This document shows, piece by piece, positions 8,326 to 16,834 of a DNA stretch of 64,000 nt. The stretch comes from Mesorhizobium sp. M9A.F.Ca.ET.002.03.1.2 (GTDB lineage Bacteria; Pseudomonadota; Alphaproteobacteria; Rhizobiales; Rhizobiaceae): NCBI RefSeq assembly GCF_003952365.1, contig NZ_CP034443.1:923001-987000 (forward strand), in the 5' to 3' direction. The first letter of the stretch is position 1. Every line of letters starts with the position of its first letter. The translations under genes and the position numbers were made by a program. A model generated the notes under the pieces. That model was not told the DNA's origin, made no database searches, and saw nothing but the letters and a program-made list of their open reading frames with translations.

Positions 8326-9037
8326 TTTCCGGCGATGTCTCGAGATATGGCTCGCCCTGCCAACTGCCGAGCCATTCTTCGACGACCAGCCCGGCCTCGT
8401 CCAGCATCTGCGCGACGCTTTCCTTTGTCGGGAAGGCTATTTTCGATTCGGCGCTGAGGACCCGCCCGCTGTCGGGGATTTCATAATGGGTCGAGTAGGT
8501 GACGACGCCCGTGGCGGGATCGCGTCGGAAATCGTTCCATGCTCTTACCGTGCCCAATCCGGGATGACTCAGTTCCCGTTGCGACCGTTCCGGCGTCCAC
8601 TCGAGCCATTCCTCCGTGGCTGGATTTCGCGTGTCGAAGATGAAACGTCCGTTGGCAGCCAGATGCGCGGCGATCGTGGCAAGCACCGCCTCTCGATCTT
8701 CCGGCGTCAGAAACACCTGGAAGGCATGTCCGGTCAAAAGCACAAGGTCGAAGCGCCGCCCAAGCCTGACGCTGCACGCATCCGCCTCGACCCAGTCGAC
8801 GCTCTCGCCACCGGCTCTGCGGCGCGCGATATCGAGCATCGCCGGCGCCGGATCGACGCCGGTCACGCTGCGCCGACCGGCGAGCGCGGCGGCCAATTGG
8901 CCCGTGCCGCAGCCGAGATCGAGAACCGAGCCGGCACCCTTGGCGAGGCCGACGCAATAGTCGAAGTCCACGCCGGCCTCGTTCTCGATATCGTAGAACT
9001 GGACGAGGTTGGGATCGCTGTAGAGACGGTCGGTCAT
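8300..9037 (-). CDS. Class I SAM-dependent methyltransferase
   Basis: This 245-residue protein has a Rossmann-type SAM domain with motif I VLDLGCGTGQLAAAL (about residues 38-52), an acidic residue after it in TGVDPAPAMLD, a WVEADA motif II region, and LLTGHAFQVF. The C-terminal part (YSTHYEIPDSGRVL, then LLDEAGLVVEEWLG-like) matches small-molecule methyltransferases of the Methyltransf_25 type. The ATG at 9037 was chosen because coding character begins there; the frame continues upstream into the lytic transglycosylase region. The substrate is unknown. Confidence 0.85.
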   Translation of the reverse strand: MTDRLYSDPNLVQFYDIENEAGVDFDYCVGLAKGAGSVLDLGCGTGQLAAALAGRRSVTGVDPAPAMLDIARRRAGGESVDWVEADACSVRLGRRFDLVLLTGHAFQVFLTPEDREAVLATIAAHLAANGRFIFDTRNPATEEWLEWTPERSQRELSHPGLGTVRAWNDFRRDPATGVVTYSTHYEIPDSGRVLSAESKIAFPTKESVAQMLDEAGLVVEEWLGSWQGEPYLETSPEIIPIGRLR

Positions 9038-9128
9038 TGTTGGGCCTATAGCTGGAGCCATGGAGCAGCCGAATTCGTGGAATCGAAGCAGCGCTTCAAT
9101 GATTTGTCGGCAAACCGGTCGGCACCCA

Positions 9129-9983
9129 TCACCGATTCCGCACCACAATGCATGCGCCGCCGACGCTTTGCAGTTTCTGGCAGATGTTGTCGGCCTTGGC
9201 TTTGGAGTCGGCGCCGATCCGGACCGCATAGATGCCACGCCTGCCGATCGGCGTGCGCACCCGGCTGACCACCGGATCATGGCCGTTAAGCAAGACCGGG
9301 AACCGGCGCTTTACACCGTTCCATTGATTGATCGCGGCAGCGCGGCGGAAATTGCCGGCCACCTGCACGCCCCACGGCTTGATGTTGATCGACGCCATGG
9401 CCACGGTTCTGGACATGATCGTTGGCAGCTTGCGGCAGGAGACTGCGAAGTTCGCTTTCTTGTCGAGCGGCTGGATGATGCCGGCATAGGCGGCGTCTGT
9501 AAACCTGTCGGCCGGCTCTCCCATGATGTCCAGAACGTAGTTTTCGGTCTCCATCGGCAGGAAGCCACCGGAACTCAGCCAGCGCGACACCCGGCTTTCG
9601 CCGGCATTGTAGGCGGCGGCGGCCAGGCCGAGATTGCCGAAGCCGGTTTTCATTTCGGCGAGATATTTTGCCGAGGCCGGGATGGCCTGCTCGATATCGA
9701 AGGAATTGGCGAGACCGCGCATCTTGGCTGTGCCCGGCATGAACTGGGCTATGCCTTCGGCGCCGACCGGACTGACCGCATTGGGATCGAAGCGGCTTTC
9801 CTTCCAGATCAGCCTGGCAAAAAAATCCTTGGGCAGGCCGTTCTGATCTGCATGGGCCTCGATCAGGTTGCAAACCCGGTCGAGCAGCCTCTGCTTGGCG
9901 GGGCGCGGCGGATCGGCCTGGATGGTGGTCGTCCAGCCCAGCCCGCAAAACAGAACCAGCGTCGCCCAGAGGAAGCGCCGCAT
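9129..9983 (-). CDS. Lytic transglycosylase with C-terminal SPOR-like region
   Basis: This 284-residue secreted protein has a signal peptide (MRRFLWATLVLFCGLGW...) followed by an SLT domain with catalytic Glu in LIWKESRFDPNAVSP, then GIAQFMPGTA and YNAGESRVSRWL. The C-terminal ~80 residues (WGVQVAGNFRRAAAIN and later YAVRIGADSKAKADNIC) look like a SPOR module, which binds denuded glycan at division sites. The gene follows ispG by 4 bp on the same strand and is probably co-transcribed. The pairing of ispG with a lytic transglycosylase is contextual only. Confidence 0.9.
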   Translation of the reverse strand: MRRFLWATLVLFCGLGWTTTIQADPPRPAKQRLLDRVCNLIEAHADQNGLPKDFFARLIWKESRFDPNAVSPVGAEGIAQFMPGTAKMRGLANSFDIEQAIPASAKYLAEMKTGFGNLGLAAAAYNAGESRVSRWLSSGGFLPMETENYVLDIMGEPADRFTDAAYAGIIQPLDKKANFAVSCRKLPTIMSRTVAMASINIKPWGVQVAGNFRRAAAINQWNGVKRRFPVLLNGHDPVVSRVRTPIGRRGIYAVRIGADSKAKADNICQKLQSVGGACIVVRNR

Positions 9984-9987
9984 TGAT

Positions 9988-11241
9988 CTACTCCGCTGCG
10001 GCCCTGCCTTGTTGCCCAAACCGCTGCTCGATATAGTCGGCGACCATCTTCTCGAAGTCGGCGGCGATCGAAGGGCCGCGCAGCGTCGCCGCCTTCTTGC
10101 CGTCGACGAACACCGGCGCCGTCGGCATCTCGCCGGTGCCGGGCAGCGAAATGCCGATATCGGCGTGCTTGGATTCACCCGGGCCATTGACGATGCAGCC
10201 CATCACCGCGACCTTGAGGTTCTCGACGCCGGGATATTTTTCACGCCACACCGGCATGTTCTTCCTGAGATCCGCCTGGATGTTCTGGGCGAGTTCCTGG
10301 AACACCGTCGAGGTCGTTCGGCCGCAGCCGGGGCAGGCGGCGACGATCGGCACGAATTGCCGGAACCCCATGGTCTGCAGGAGTTCTTGCGACACTTGCA
10401 CCTCACGGGTGCGGTCGCCATTCGGCTCCGGTGTCAACGAGATGCGGATCGTGTCGCCAATGCCTTGCTGGAGCAGGATGCCCATCGCCGCGGACGAGGC
10501 GACGATGCCTTTCGAACCCATGCCGGCCTCGGTGAGACCAAGATGCAGCGCGTGGTTGGAGCGGGTGGCAAGCTCGGTATAGACCGCGATCAGGTCCTGC
10601 ACGCCGCTGACCTTGGCCGACAGGATGATCTTCTCGCGGTTAAGGCCGATCTCCTCCGCCATTTCAGCCGAAAGGATCGCCGATTGCACGATCGCCTCGC
10701 GGGTCACTTCCTGTGCGGTCAGCGGAAAGCCTTGGCGCTGGTTGTCGTCCATCAGCCGGGTCAGAAGCTCCTGGTCCAGCGAACCCCAGTTGACGCCGAT
10801 GCGTACCGGTTTGTCATACCGGACCGCCATCTCGACGATCGCCGCGAACTGCCGGTCCTTCTTGTCCTTGAAGCCGACATTGCCGGGATTGATGCGATAT
10901 TTGGCCAGCGCCTGTGCGCAGGCTGGATGATCGGCGAGCAGCTTGTGGCCGATATAGTGGAAATCGCCGACCAGCGGCACGTTGATGCCGAGCCGTTCGA
11001 GCCGCTCCCGGATGGCGGGCACGGCGGCAGCGCTCTCGTCGCGGTCGACGGTGATGCGCACGATCTCGGAGCCGGCGCGATGCAGCGCCGCAACTTGAGC
11101 GACCGTCTGGTCGATATCGGCGGTGTCGGTGTTGGTCATCGACTGGACGACGACAGGGGCACCCCCGCCGACCGTCACGCCGCCGACATCGACGCCGACC
11201 GACGTGCGGCGCGGGAAGGGAGAGGAAAAATATCCGGTCAT
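9988..11241 (-). CDS. ispG: 4-hydroxy-3-methylbut-2-en-1-yl diphosphate synthase (flavodoxin)
   Basis: This 417-residue GcpE/IspG enzyme of the MEP isoprenoid pathway begins with the family run [20 protein letters not shown]. It keeps the TIM-barrel motif GVNWGSLD and has the [4Fe-4S] cysteines in ACPGCGRT and [13 protein letters not shown] near the C-terminus. It reduces MEcPP to HMBPP. A start at 11241 follows a short AGGCAG-type leader. The 414 bp upstream hold two copies of a dispersed repeat and no promoter that I can identify with confidence. Confidence 0.97.
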   Translation of the reverse strand: MTGYFSSPFPRRTSVGVDVGGVTVGGGAPVVVQSMTNTDTADIDQTVAQVAALHRAGSEIVRITVDRDESAAAVPAIRERLERLGINVPLVGDFHYIGHKLLADHPACAQALAKYRINPGNVGFKDKKDRQFAAIVEMAVRYDKPVRIGVNWGSLDQELLTRLMDDNQRQGFPLTAQEVTREAIVQSAILSAEMAEEIGLNREKIILSAKVSGVQDLIAVYTELATRSNHALHLGLTEAGMGSKGIVASSAAMGILLQQGIGDTIRISLTPEPNGDRTREVQVSQELLQTMGFRQFVPIVAACPGCGRTTSTVFQELAQNIQADLRKNMPVWREKYPGVENLKVAVMGCIVNGPGESKHADIGISLPGTGEMPTAPVFVDGKKAATLRGPSIAADFEKMVADYIEQRFGQQGRAAAE

Positions 11242-11272
11242 GCCGGCTGCCTTTTGTTAGCGCATAGGCCTA

Positions 11273-11355
11273 GGCCGGAATCGGCCTTCGCAAGGGATCA
11301 TGCGCAAAATCAAAATGCTACAGCGTCTTTTGCGCGTCCGAAAGGGCGCTGTAGC
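11273..11355 (+). repeat. Dispersed repeat family A, copy 2
   Basis: It shares GGATCATGCGCAAAATCAAA, then CTACAGCGTC, TTTGCGCGTCCG and a closing GCGCTGTAG with the other copies. CTACAGCG and CGCTGTAG are inverted ends of a hairpin. Confidence 0.75.
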
Positions 11356-11550
11356 AGGTCCGGGCATGAGGTGGAGGAGCAAAGATGGCTTGTCAATGGT
11401 GACAGGCAGGTAGCCTATCAAATCAATGACAGGAAGACGGCGGCAAACCATCTATCCCGTCCATCTCGATGGAGCAAAATAACGAACCTTCCGGCGGCAT
11501 GGTTGCTACCGGAAAGAGGATCGCGCCGAAAGCGGCGCCATCCTGCGCAT

Positions 11551-11648
11551 AACCCCGAAAATCGGCATCGATTTTCGGAAAAGGTCATGCGCCAAATCAG
11601 AAGCACTACAGCATCCTTTGCGCGCCCAAAGGACGCGCGGCGCTGTAG
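11551..11648 (+). repeat. Dispersed repeat family A, copy 3 (most complete)
   Basis: A perfect 10-bp stem CCGAAAATCG / CGATTTTCGG (11555-11578, 4-nt loop) is followed by GTCATGCGCCAAATC, then an imperfect hairpin running from CTACAGC to GCTGTAG with internal TCCTTTGCGCG / AAAGGACGCG arms. It lies just past the stop of the DUF465 gene. Confidence 0.8.
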
Positions 11649-11655
11649 AAGAGCG

Positions 11656-11835
11656 TCAGTGCGTGGTCGGTTTCGCCTTCAGTTTTTCAATCTCGTCCTT
11701 GAGTGCCAGCTTGCGCCGCTTGAGATTCACGATTTCGAGATCGTCGACGGATGGATGATTCATCGCATCATCGATTTCGCGTTCGATGTCGCCGTGTTTC
11801 CGCTGCAGCTCATCAAGATGGGATGCAAGAGACAT
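11656..11835 (-). CDS. DUF465 (YdcH-like) small coiled-coil protein
   Basis: This 59-residue protein begins MSLASHLDELQRKHGDIERE and contains the LKRRKLALKDEIEKLK motif that defines DUF465/YdcH. The family is short, two-helix and of unknown function. The start at 11835 has GGGAGAACC-type purines upstream. It is divergent from a second DUF465 gene 241 bp away. Confidence 0.9.
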   Translation of the reverse strand: MSLASHLDELQRKHGDIEREIDDAMNHPSVDDLEIVNLKRRKLALKDEIEKLKAKPTTH

Positions 11836-12076
11836 GATTGGTTCTCCCTTTCATGGTTTCCTCGATTGCAGCCGTCAAGGTGCGTCCACCGCAGGCTCGC
11901 TTCTGTGACGGCACAATGACAGTCTGCCACCATCGGGCATCGATGTCGAATGCTGCATGGTAGCATTCCACGACAATGTGAAATGTGGTAAGGGCTGCGC
12001 GCCGGCCGCAAAAAAAATGCCGGCGCCGCCCAATCAGGCCCATTTTTGGGCGCCGCAGACGTGCAGACGGTAGATA

Positions 12077-12280
12077 ATGTCCGAACAGGAACAGGCTGAT
12101 ATCCGCCTTGAATATTCTCGGCTGAAGCAGGAGCACGCCGATTTCGACGCGGCCATCAACGCGATGATCGCCATGAACTGCGACCCTCTGCAGATCCAGC
12201 GCATGAAGAAGAAGAAGCTTTTCCTGAAAGACCGGCTGATGGCGCTGGAAGACCGGATCATTCCCGACATCATCGCGTGA
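12077..12280 (+). CDS. Second DUF465 (YdcH-like) small protein
   Basis: The protein has 67 residues. The C-terminal MKKKKLFLKDRLMALEDRI matches the DUF465 basic-helix motif of the gene at 11656, while the N-terminal helix (RLEYSRLKQEHADFDAAINA) differs, so the two are paralogues of different subtypes. The shared intergenic region of 241 bp should carry both promoters. The function is unknown; many alphaproteobacteria carry two such genes. Confidence 0.88.
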   Translation: MSEQEQADIRLEYSRLKQEHADFDAAINAMIAMNCDPLQIQRMKKKKLFLKDRLMALEDRIIPDIIA

Positions 12281-12313
12281 GCAAATCCCGCTTGCCGTCT
12301 CGGCAAAAACGGC

Positions 12314-13117
12314 TCATCCCGTGATCGAAAGCCTTGCGGCGCGTTCGCGCAGCAGGGCGATGAGGTCGGCGGTCTTCTCCTCTGAGGTGTCGATGGGAAC
12401 CACTAGGCACATCGTCGCCTCGACCTTGCCCGGTGCCGAAAAGACCGGCGCAGCAAGGCATTTCGTATAGGCGTCAACAAGGCCCGAGGTCACACAATAG
12501 CCGGCGGTCCCGGCCAAGGCGATATCGGCTATGAAGTCGTCGAGCAGCAATCTGCGGCCATCCGGCAGGACGAGATCGTCTTCAGACACCATGTCCTCGA
12601 TCAGCCTCCTTTCGAAACCGGCGAGAAGCAGCCGCCCGGAAGCGGTCCAGGGAAGCGGGATCTGCAGACCTGTGGCCGAGCTGATCCGGAACGGCCTGGT
12701 GCCCGGACTTGAATGGACAATTGTGTAGCGGCCGCTTTGCAGCATGCACAATTCAGAGGTTTCGCCTGTCTCGCGCGACAGATTGTCGACTTCCTGACGC
12801 CCTCTCCTGAGCAGGTCGTTGCCGCGCACATAGTCCATTCCGTAGAGATAAAGCTTCTTGCCGAAATAGACGCGATTGCCGTCGCCGGCCATTTCCAGCA
12901 GGCCCGCATCGACGAGCGAGCGCACGAGCGTGTAGGTCGTCGAGCGGGGCGCATTCACGCCCTTGGCGAGATCGCCGATCCCGATCGCACGCTGGGTCGC
13001 GTGAAGAAACTCCAGGATCTGGAGCACACGATTGAGACCCTTCTCGCGAGAGCCCGAAGTCTTGTCTTCGTCCGGGCCGGCGTCGGTCCGGACTGCCAAC
13101 GCATTGCCATCTTGCAT
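12314..13117 (-). CDS. IclR-family transcriptional regulator
   Basis: The protein has 267 residues. Its N-terminal winged helix (LNRVLQILEFLHATQRAIGI, then RSTTYTLVRSLVDAGLLEM) and C-terminal GAF-like effector domain (TSELCMLQSGRYTIVHSS, IPLPWTASGRLLLAG, AAPVFSAPGKVEATMCL) are typical of IclR. It diverges from the ABC-RidA-PLP cluster and almost certainly controls it. The 123-bp spacer carries inverted repeats. The ligand is unknown but is likely the substrate or an intermediate of that pathway. Confidence 0.92.
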   Translation of the reverse strand: MQDGNALAVRTDAGPDEDKTSGSREKGLNRVLQILEFLHATQRAIGIGDLAKGVNAPRSTTYTLVRSLVDAGLLEMAGDGNRVYFGKKLYLYGMDYVRGNDLLRRGRQEVDNLSRETGETSELCMLQSGRYTIVHSSPGTRPFRISSATGLQIPLPWTASGRLLLAGFERRLIEDMVSEDDLVLPDGRRLLLDDFIADIALAGTAGYCVTSGLVDAYTKCLAAPVFSAPGKVEATMCLVVPIDTSEEKTADLIALLRERAARLSITG

Positions 13118-13135
13118 TGTCGATTCCCGATGTTA

Positions 13136-13178
13136 GTATCTGTCTTGTACAGGATACATGTGTCTTTTGTAAGAGACA
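13136..13178. promoter_or_regulatory. Candidate IclR operator region
   Basis: GTATC (13136-13140) pairs with GATAC (13153-13157) around TTGTAC, and TGTCT (13161-13165) pairs with AGACA (13174-13178). Both imperfect palindromes sit between the divergent IclR and importer genes. Assignment to IclR is inference from position. Confidence 0.45.
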
Positions 13179-13240
13179 ATCTGGGAAATCCCTGGCACAC
13201 GTATCGGCAAAGGGGAACACAACGCGAAAAGGAGGTCGCC

Positions 13241-14122
13241 GTGAACGACACATCCAAGAGACGTGAATTTCTAAAACTGGGAATGGCCGGGCTTGCAACG
13301 GCCGGAGTGGTGGGCGCGGCAGCAACGGTCGATGTCCAGAAGGCGGCGGCGCAGGCGGCGGCGGACAGTCTGCTGCGCACTGTTCTCGATCGCGGCAAGC
13401 TGATCGTCGGCACCGGCAGCACCAACGCGCCCTGGCACTTCGAGAACGATGCCGGCGAACTCGTCGGCATGGACATCACGATGGGGCGAATTCTTGCCAA
13501 GGGACTTTTCGACGATCCGACCTTGGTCGAATTCGTCATGCAGGATCCGGCGCAGCGCATTCCGAACGTGACCACCAACAAGGTCGACATCACCATCCAG
13601 TTCATGACCATGACCGCCCAGCGCTCGCAGCTGATCAACTTCTCCAGGCCGTATTACGTCGAAGGCGTCGCTCTGCTGACCCTTCCGACCGCCGAAAACA
13701 AGACCTTCGACAAGCTGCTAGCCGGCGGCTCGGCAACGCGTATTTCCATCCTGCAGAATGTCGATGCCGAGGCAAATGTGCATATTGTCCTGCCGGAGTC
13801 GCAGGTGATGCAGATCGACACCCAGGCCAACGTGCTGCAGGCGCTGGAGTCCAAGCGGGTCGACGCCGCCGCGGTCGATCTGTCGACGGTGCGCTGGCTC
13901 GCCTCGCGCAATCCGGACAAATATTTCGATGCCGGCAAGAGCTGGTTCTCGATGCTTTACGGTGCGGCGCTGCGACAAGGCGATCCTGACTGGCTGGCCT
14001 TCGTCAACACAAGCTTCGCGACTGCAATGTTCGGTCATGAAACGGCGCTCTACGACGCGGCGTTCAAGGACTATTTCGGGTTGGAGCCGCCGGCGCGCCA
14101 TCCCGGTTTTCCGGTCATCTGA
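13241..14122 (+). CDS. Amino-acid-type ABC transporter substrate-binding protein
   Basis: This 293-residue solute-binding protein of the family 3 (polar amino acid) type starts at a GTG with a perfect AGGAGG eight bases upstream. The N-terminus SKRREFLKLGMAG is a twin-arginine (Tat) export signal ending near AAAQAAADS. The mature part has VLDRGKLIVGTGSTNAPWHF, GELVGMDITMG, and the lobe-crossing QRSQLINFSRPYYVEGVAL. A Tat signal is unusual for this family, which mostly uses Sec. It is the first gene of the importer operon. Confidence 0.9.
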   Translation: MNDTSKRREFLKLGMAGLATAGVVGAAATVDVQKAAAQAAADSLLRTVLDRGKLIVGTGSTNAPWHFENDAGELVGMDITMGRILAKGLFDDPTLVEFVMQDPAQRIPNVTTNKVDITIQFMTMTAQRSQLINFSRPYYVEGVALLTLPTAENKTFDKLLAGGSATRISILQNVDAEANVHIVLPESQVMQIDTQANVLQALESKRVDAAAVDLSTVRWLASRNPDKYFDAGKSWFSMLYGAALRQGDPDWLAFVNTSFATAMFGHETALYDAAFKDYFGLEPPARHPGFPVI

Positions 14123-14201
14123 TATAGCTGGCGGAAGGGCAGCATTCATCGCCCTTCCGCCTCTTTTCTCCTCGATGGCCCCCTGGCACTGAGGCGGACG
14201 C

Positions 14202-14867
14202 ATGGGCTATACTCTCAACTTCAACCTGATCTGGCGGCATTTCGACAAGCTGTGGGGTGGCCTGCTGCTCAGTCTCGAACTCGCCGTGATCTCGATCGCC
14301 ATCGGCATCGTCATCGGGCTCGTTCTAGCGGTCTGGTACGTTTCGGCCGGGCGCGTGGTGCGGGCCATCATCGCCGCCTATGTCGAGTTCATCCGCAACG
14401 TGCCCCTGATCCTGCTCGTCTATCTGGTCTTCTATGGCCTGCCGACGGTGGTCGACATCGCCTACTCGGCGCAGACCTCGTTCGTTGCCACACTGTCCCT
14501 CTATAGCGGCGCTTATCTCGTCGAGGTGTTTCGTTCGGGGCTCGAGGCCGTTCCGCGCGGCCAGATCGACGCCGGCAAGGCGATCGGCCTGACGCCCTGG
14601 CAGCGTCTGCTCCATGTGCGCCTGCCAACAATGCTGCGGATAACGCTGCCCGCGCTTTCCAACACGTTCATATCGCTCTTCAAGGACACGTCCGTCGCCT
14701 CGGTCATTTCGGTGCCCGAGCTCACCTATGGCGCCCAATGGATCAACTTCAACACGTTCCGGATCGTGGAGGTCTACCTTGTGGTGACGGCGATGTACCT
14801 CTTCACGGGCTACGCCCTTCTCTATGCGCTTCGGCTTGTCGAGCGCTGGTTCAAGGTGGCGCACTAG
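14202..14867 (+). CDS. Amino-acid ABC transporter permease 1
   Basis: This 221-residue HisM/GlnP-type inner-membrane permease has about five transmembrane helices and the EAA loop (EAVPRGQIDAGKAIGLTPWQ) that docks the ATPase. The N-terminal signature YVEFIRNVPLILLVYLVFYG is characteristic of polar amino acid permeases. It ends one base before the start of the second permease, indicating translational coupling. Confidence 0.93.
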   Translation: MGYTLNFNLIWRHFDKLWGGLLLSLELAVISIAIGIVIGLVLAVWYVSAGRVVRAIIAAYVEFIRNVPLILLVYLVFYGLPTVVDIAYSAQTSFVATLSLYSGAYLVEVFRSGLEAVPRGQIDAGKAIGLTPWQRLLHVRLPTMLRITLPALSNTFISLFKDTSVASVISVPELTYGAQWINFNTFRIVEVYLVVTAMYLFTGYALLYALRLVERWFKVAH

Positions 14868-14868
14868 G

Positions 14869-15519
14869 ATGCTCGGCCAGATCCTCTACGCCTTGCCCTT
14901 CCTGGCCCAGGGTTTTGCCGTGACCCTGTGGGTGTCGCTGCTGGTCGTGGTGCTGTCGCTCATCGCCGGCGTATTGATGGGCGTCGGCCTTGTCTATGGC
15001 CCGGCTCCGCTGCGCTGGGTGGTGCGCATTTTCAGCGACACCATACGCGGCATCCCGATCCTGGTGCTCATCTTCTTCGTCTACTACGGCCTGCCTGCTG
15101 TCGGCATCCATCTGGAATCCTTCTGGGCAGCCGTGCTGGCGCTCACTTTGTTCAAGACCGCGCAGGTCGTCGAATACCTCAGGGGCGCGGTCGGTTCCAT
15201 ACCGAAGGGGCAGTCCGAAGCGGCGATGGCGATCGGGCTGACCTTTCGCCAGCGACTGGCCTACGTCGTCTTCCCGCAAGCATTCAGGCGCTTCCTGCCG
15301 CCATGGATCAATGGCGTCACCGATGCGGTAAAGGGCAGCGCGCTGGTCTCGCTGCTCGGCATCACTGACCTGATGCATGCCATCAACCAGGTCATCGGCC
15401 GCACCTACGAGGCGATGCCGCTCTACATCCTTGGCGCGGTCATCTACTTCACCGTCAATTACGCCCTTTCGCTCGCCAGCCGGCGGCTGGAGCGGCGCTT
15501 CTCCTTCATCCGGGAATAG
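14869..15519 (+). CDS. Amino-acid ABC transporter permease 2
   Basis: This 216-residue partner permease of the same HisMQ family has the signature FSDTIRGIPILVLIFFVYYG and the EAA loop GSIPKGQSEAAMAIGLTFRQ. The start at 14869 follows the permease 1 stop by one base; the frame upstream overlaps permease 1 and is not used. The two non-identical permeases form the heterodimeric membrane pore. Confidence 0.93.
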   Translation: MLGQILYALPFLAQGFAVTLWVSLLVVVLSLIAGVLMGVGLVYGPAPLRWVVRIFSDTIRGIPILVLIFFVYYGLPAVGIHLESFWAAVLALTLFKTAQVVEYLRGAVGSIPKGQSEAAMAIGLTFRQRLAYVVFPQAFRRFLPPWINGVTDAVKGSALVSLLGITDLMHAINQVIGRTYEAMPLYILGAVIYFTVNYALSLASRRLERRFSFIRE

Positions 15520-15523
15520 CAAG

Positions 15524-16312
15524 ATGTCCACACATGCCAATCCGGTACTTCTCGATGTCTCCAACGTCTCCAAATCCTTTGGATCCGTCGAGGTCTTGCG
15601 TTCCGTCAGCTTGCAGGTAGAGCGCGGCGAGGTGGTGACGGTCATTGGACCTTCCGGCAGCGGCAAGACCACGCTGCTGCGCTGCGTCAACTTCCTGGAG
15701 AGCTACGACAGCGGCTCCATCCGCATCGACGGCAAGGAGGTCGGCTTCCGCGAGACCGGAACACGCCAGCGTCGCAGCGAGCGCGACCTGGCTGCGATGC
15801 GGGCAGAGACCGGAATGGTGTTCCAGAGTTTCAACCTGTTCCCGCATCTGACAGCGGCCGGCAACATCATGCTTGGCCTGCGCAAGGTGCGCGGCAAGAG
15901 CAGCGCCGAGGCTCGCCAGATTGCCGAGCACTGGCTCGGCCGGGTCGGCCTCGCCCATAAGGCGGACAGCCTGCCGGCCGAGCTTTCCGGCGGTCAGCAG
16001 CAGCGCGTCGGTATCGCCCGCGCGGTGGCGATGGAGCCGAAAATCCTGCTTCTCGACGAAATAACGTCGGCGCTCGATCCAGAACTCGTCGGCGAGGTGC
16101 TCGAGGTCGTGCGCAGCCTGGCTGAAGACGGCATGACGATGGTGATGGTCACGCATGAGATGGCCTTTGCGCGCGACGCTTCGAGCCGAATCGTCTTCAT
16201 GGCGGATGGCGGCGTCAGCGCCGCAGGGCCGCCTGCCGAGATTCTGGGCGCGGAGATCGACAACGAGCGTCTTCGCAGCTTCCTGGCGCGGTTTCGCGCC
16301 TCGCATTTCTGA
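15524..16312 (+). CDS. Amino-acid ABC transporter ATP-binding protein
   Basis: This 262-residue ATPase has Walker A GPSGSGKT (residues 42-49), Q-loop MVFQSFNLFPHLTA, signature LSGGQQQRVGIARA, Walker B ILLLDEITSALDPE and a switch His in VTHEMAFA. The second residue of the usual DEPTSALD is Ile rather than Pro, a tolerated but unusual change. It completes a four-gene importer and is followed 36 bp later by the RidA gene, so import and metabolism appear to share one transcript. Confidence 0.93.
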   Translation: MSTHANPVLLDVSNVSKSFGSVEVLRSVSLQVERGEVVTVIGPSGSGKTTLLRCVNFLESYDSGSIRIDGKEVGFRETGTRQRRSERDLAAMRAETGMVFQSFNLFPHLTAAGNIMLGLRKVRGKSSAEARQIAEHWLGRVGLAHKADSLPAELSGGQQQRVGIARAVAMEPKILLLDEITSALDPELVGEVLEVVRSLAEDGMTMVMVTHEMAFARDASSRIVFMADGGVSAAGPPAEILGAEIDNERLRSFLARFRASHF

Positions 16313-16348
16313 CATCAGACGGCGAAAGCTGTCGCAAGGAGCTTTTTC

Positions 16349-16810
16349 ATGACGCCTTACATCCGGCTCGCCGAATTGGGCCTGACGCTGCCCGAGCCGC
16401 CGACGCCCATCGCCAATTTCGTCACCCATGCCGAGAGCGGACGGCTGATCTTCCTTTCCGGACAGGGACCGTTGCGCGCCGATGGCACGCTTTGCACCGG
16501 CAAGGTGGGCGAGGACATTACGGTGGAGGAAGCCTATGAGCATGCCCGCCTCACCGGTTTGAACCTGCTCGCCGTCATGCATGCCGCGGCAGGCGACCTC
16601 GGCCGCATCGTGCGCGTCGTCAAGCTGCTTGGCTTCGTCAATGCGATTCCGACGTTCAGCGACCACCCGAAAGTGGTCAACGGCTGCTCCGATCTTTTCG
16701 CCGCTGTCTTTGATAGGATCGGCGGCCACGCCCGTTCGGCGATCGGTGTCGGCTCCTTGCCTGGGAACATCACAGTCGAAATCGAGGCGGTCGTCGAGAT
16801 CGCCGCCTGA
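16349..16810 (+). CDS. RidA/YjgF family protein
   Basis: The protein has 153 residues. It has the family strands RLIFLSGQGPLRADG and TGLNLLAVMHAAAGDL, and a C-terminal GVGSLPGNITVEIEAVVEI. Canonical RidA has a substrate-contacting Arg in an R-x-A-V/I-x-V-x-x-L-P stretch; here ARSAIGVGSLP keeps the Arg. RidA proteins hydrolyse reactive enamine/imine intermediates released by PLP-dependent dehydratases, which fits the PLP enzyme 24 bp downstream. The length and YjgF_endoribonc_2-like N-terminus match the longer DUF1969-type subgroup rather than classic RidA. Confidence 0.9.
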   Translation: MTPYIRLAELGLTLPEPPTPIANFVTHAESGRLIFLSGQGPLRADGTLCTGKVGEDITVEEAYEHARLTGLNLLAVMHAAAGDLGRIVRVVKLLGFVNAIPTFSDHPKVVNGCSDLFAAVFDRIGGHARSAIGVGSLPGNITVEIEAVVEIAA

Positions 16811-16834
16811 ATTTTCACCCATGGATATGCAGCG

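Larger units (their letters stand above)
11242..11655. other. Noncoding gap between the DUF465 gene and ispG
   Basis: This 414-bp stretch has no credible gene. It holds two diverged copies of dispersed repeat A (11273-11355 and 11551-11648) separated by about 195 bp of unique sequence in which I see nothing definite. Confidence 0.7.
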
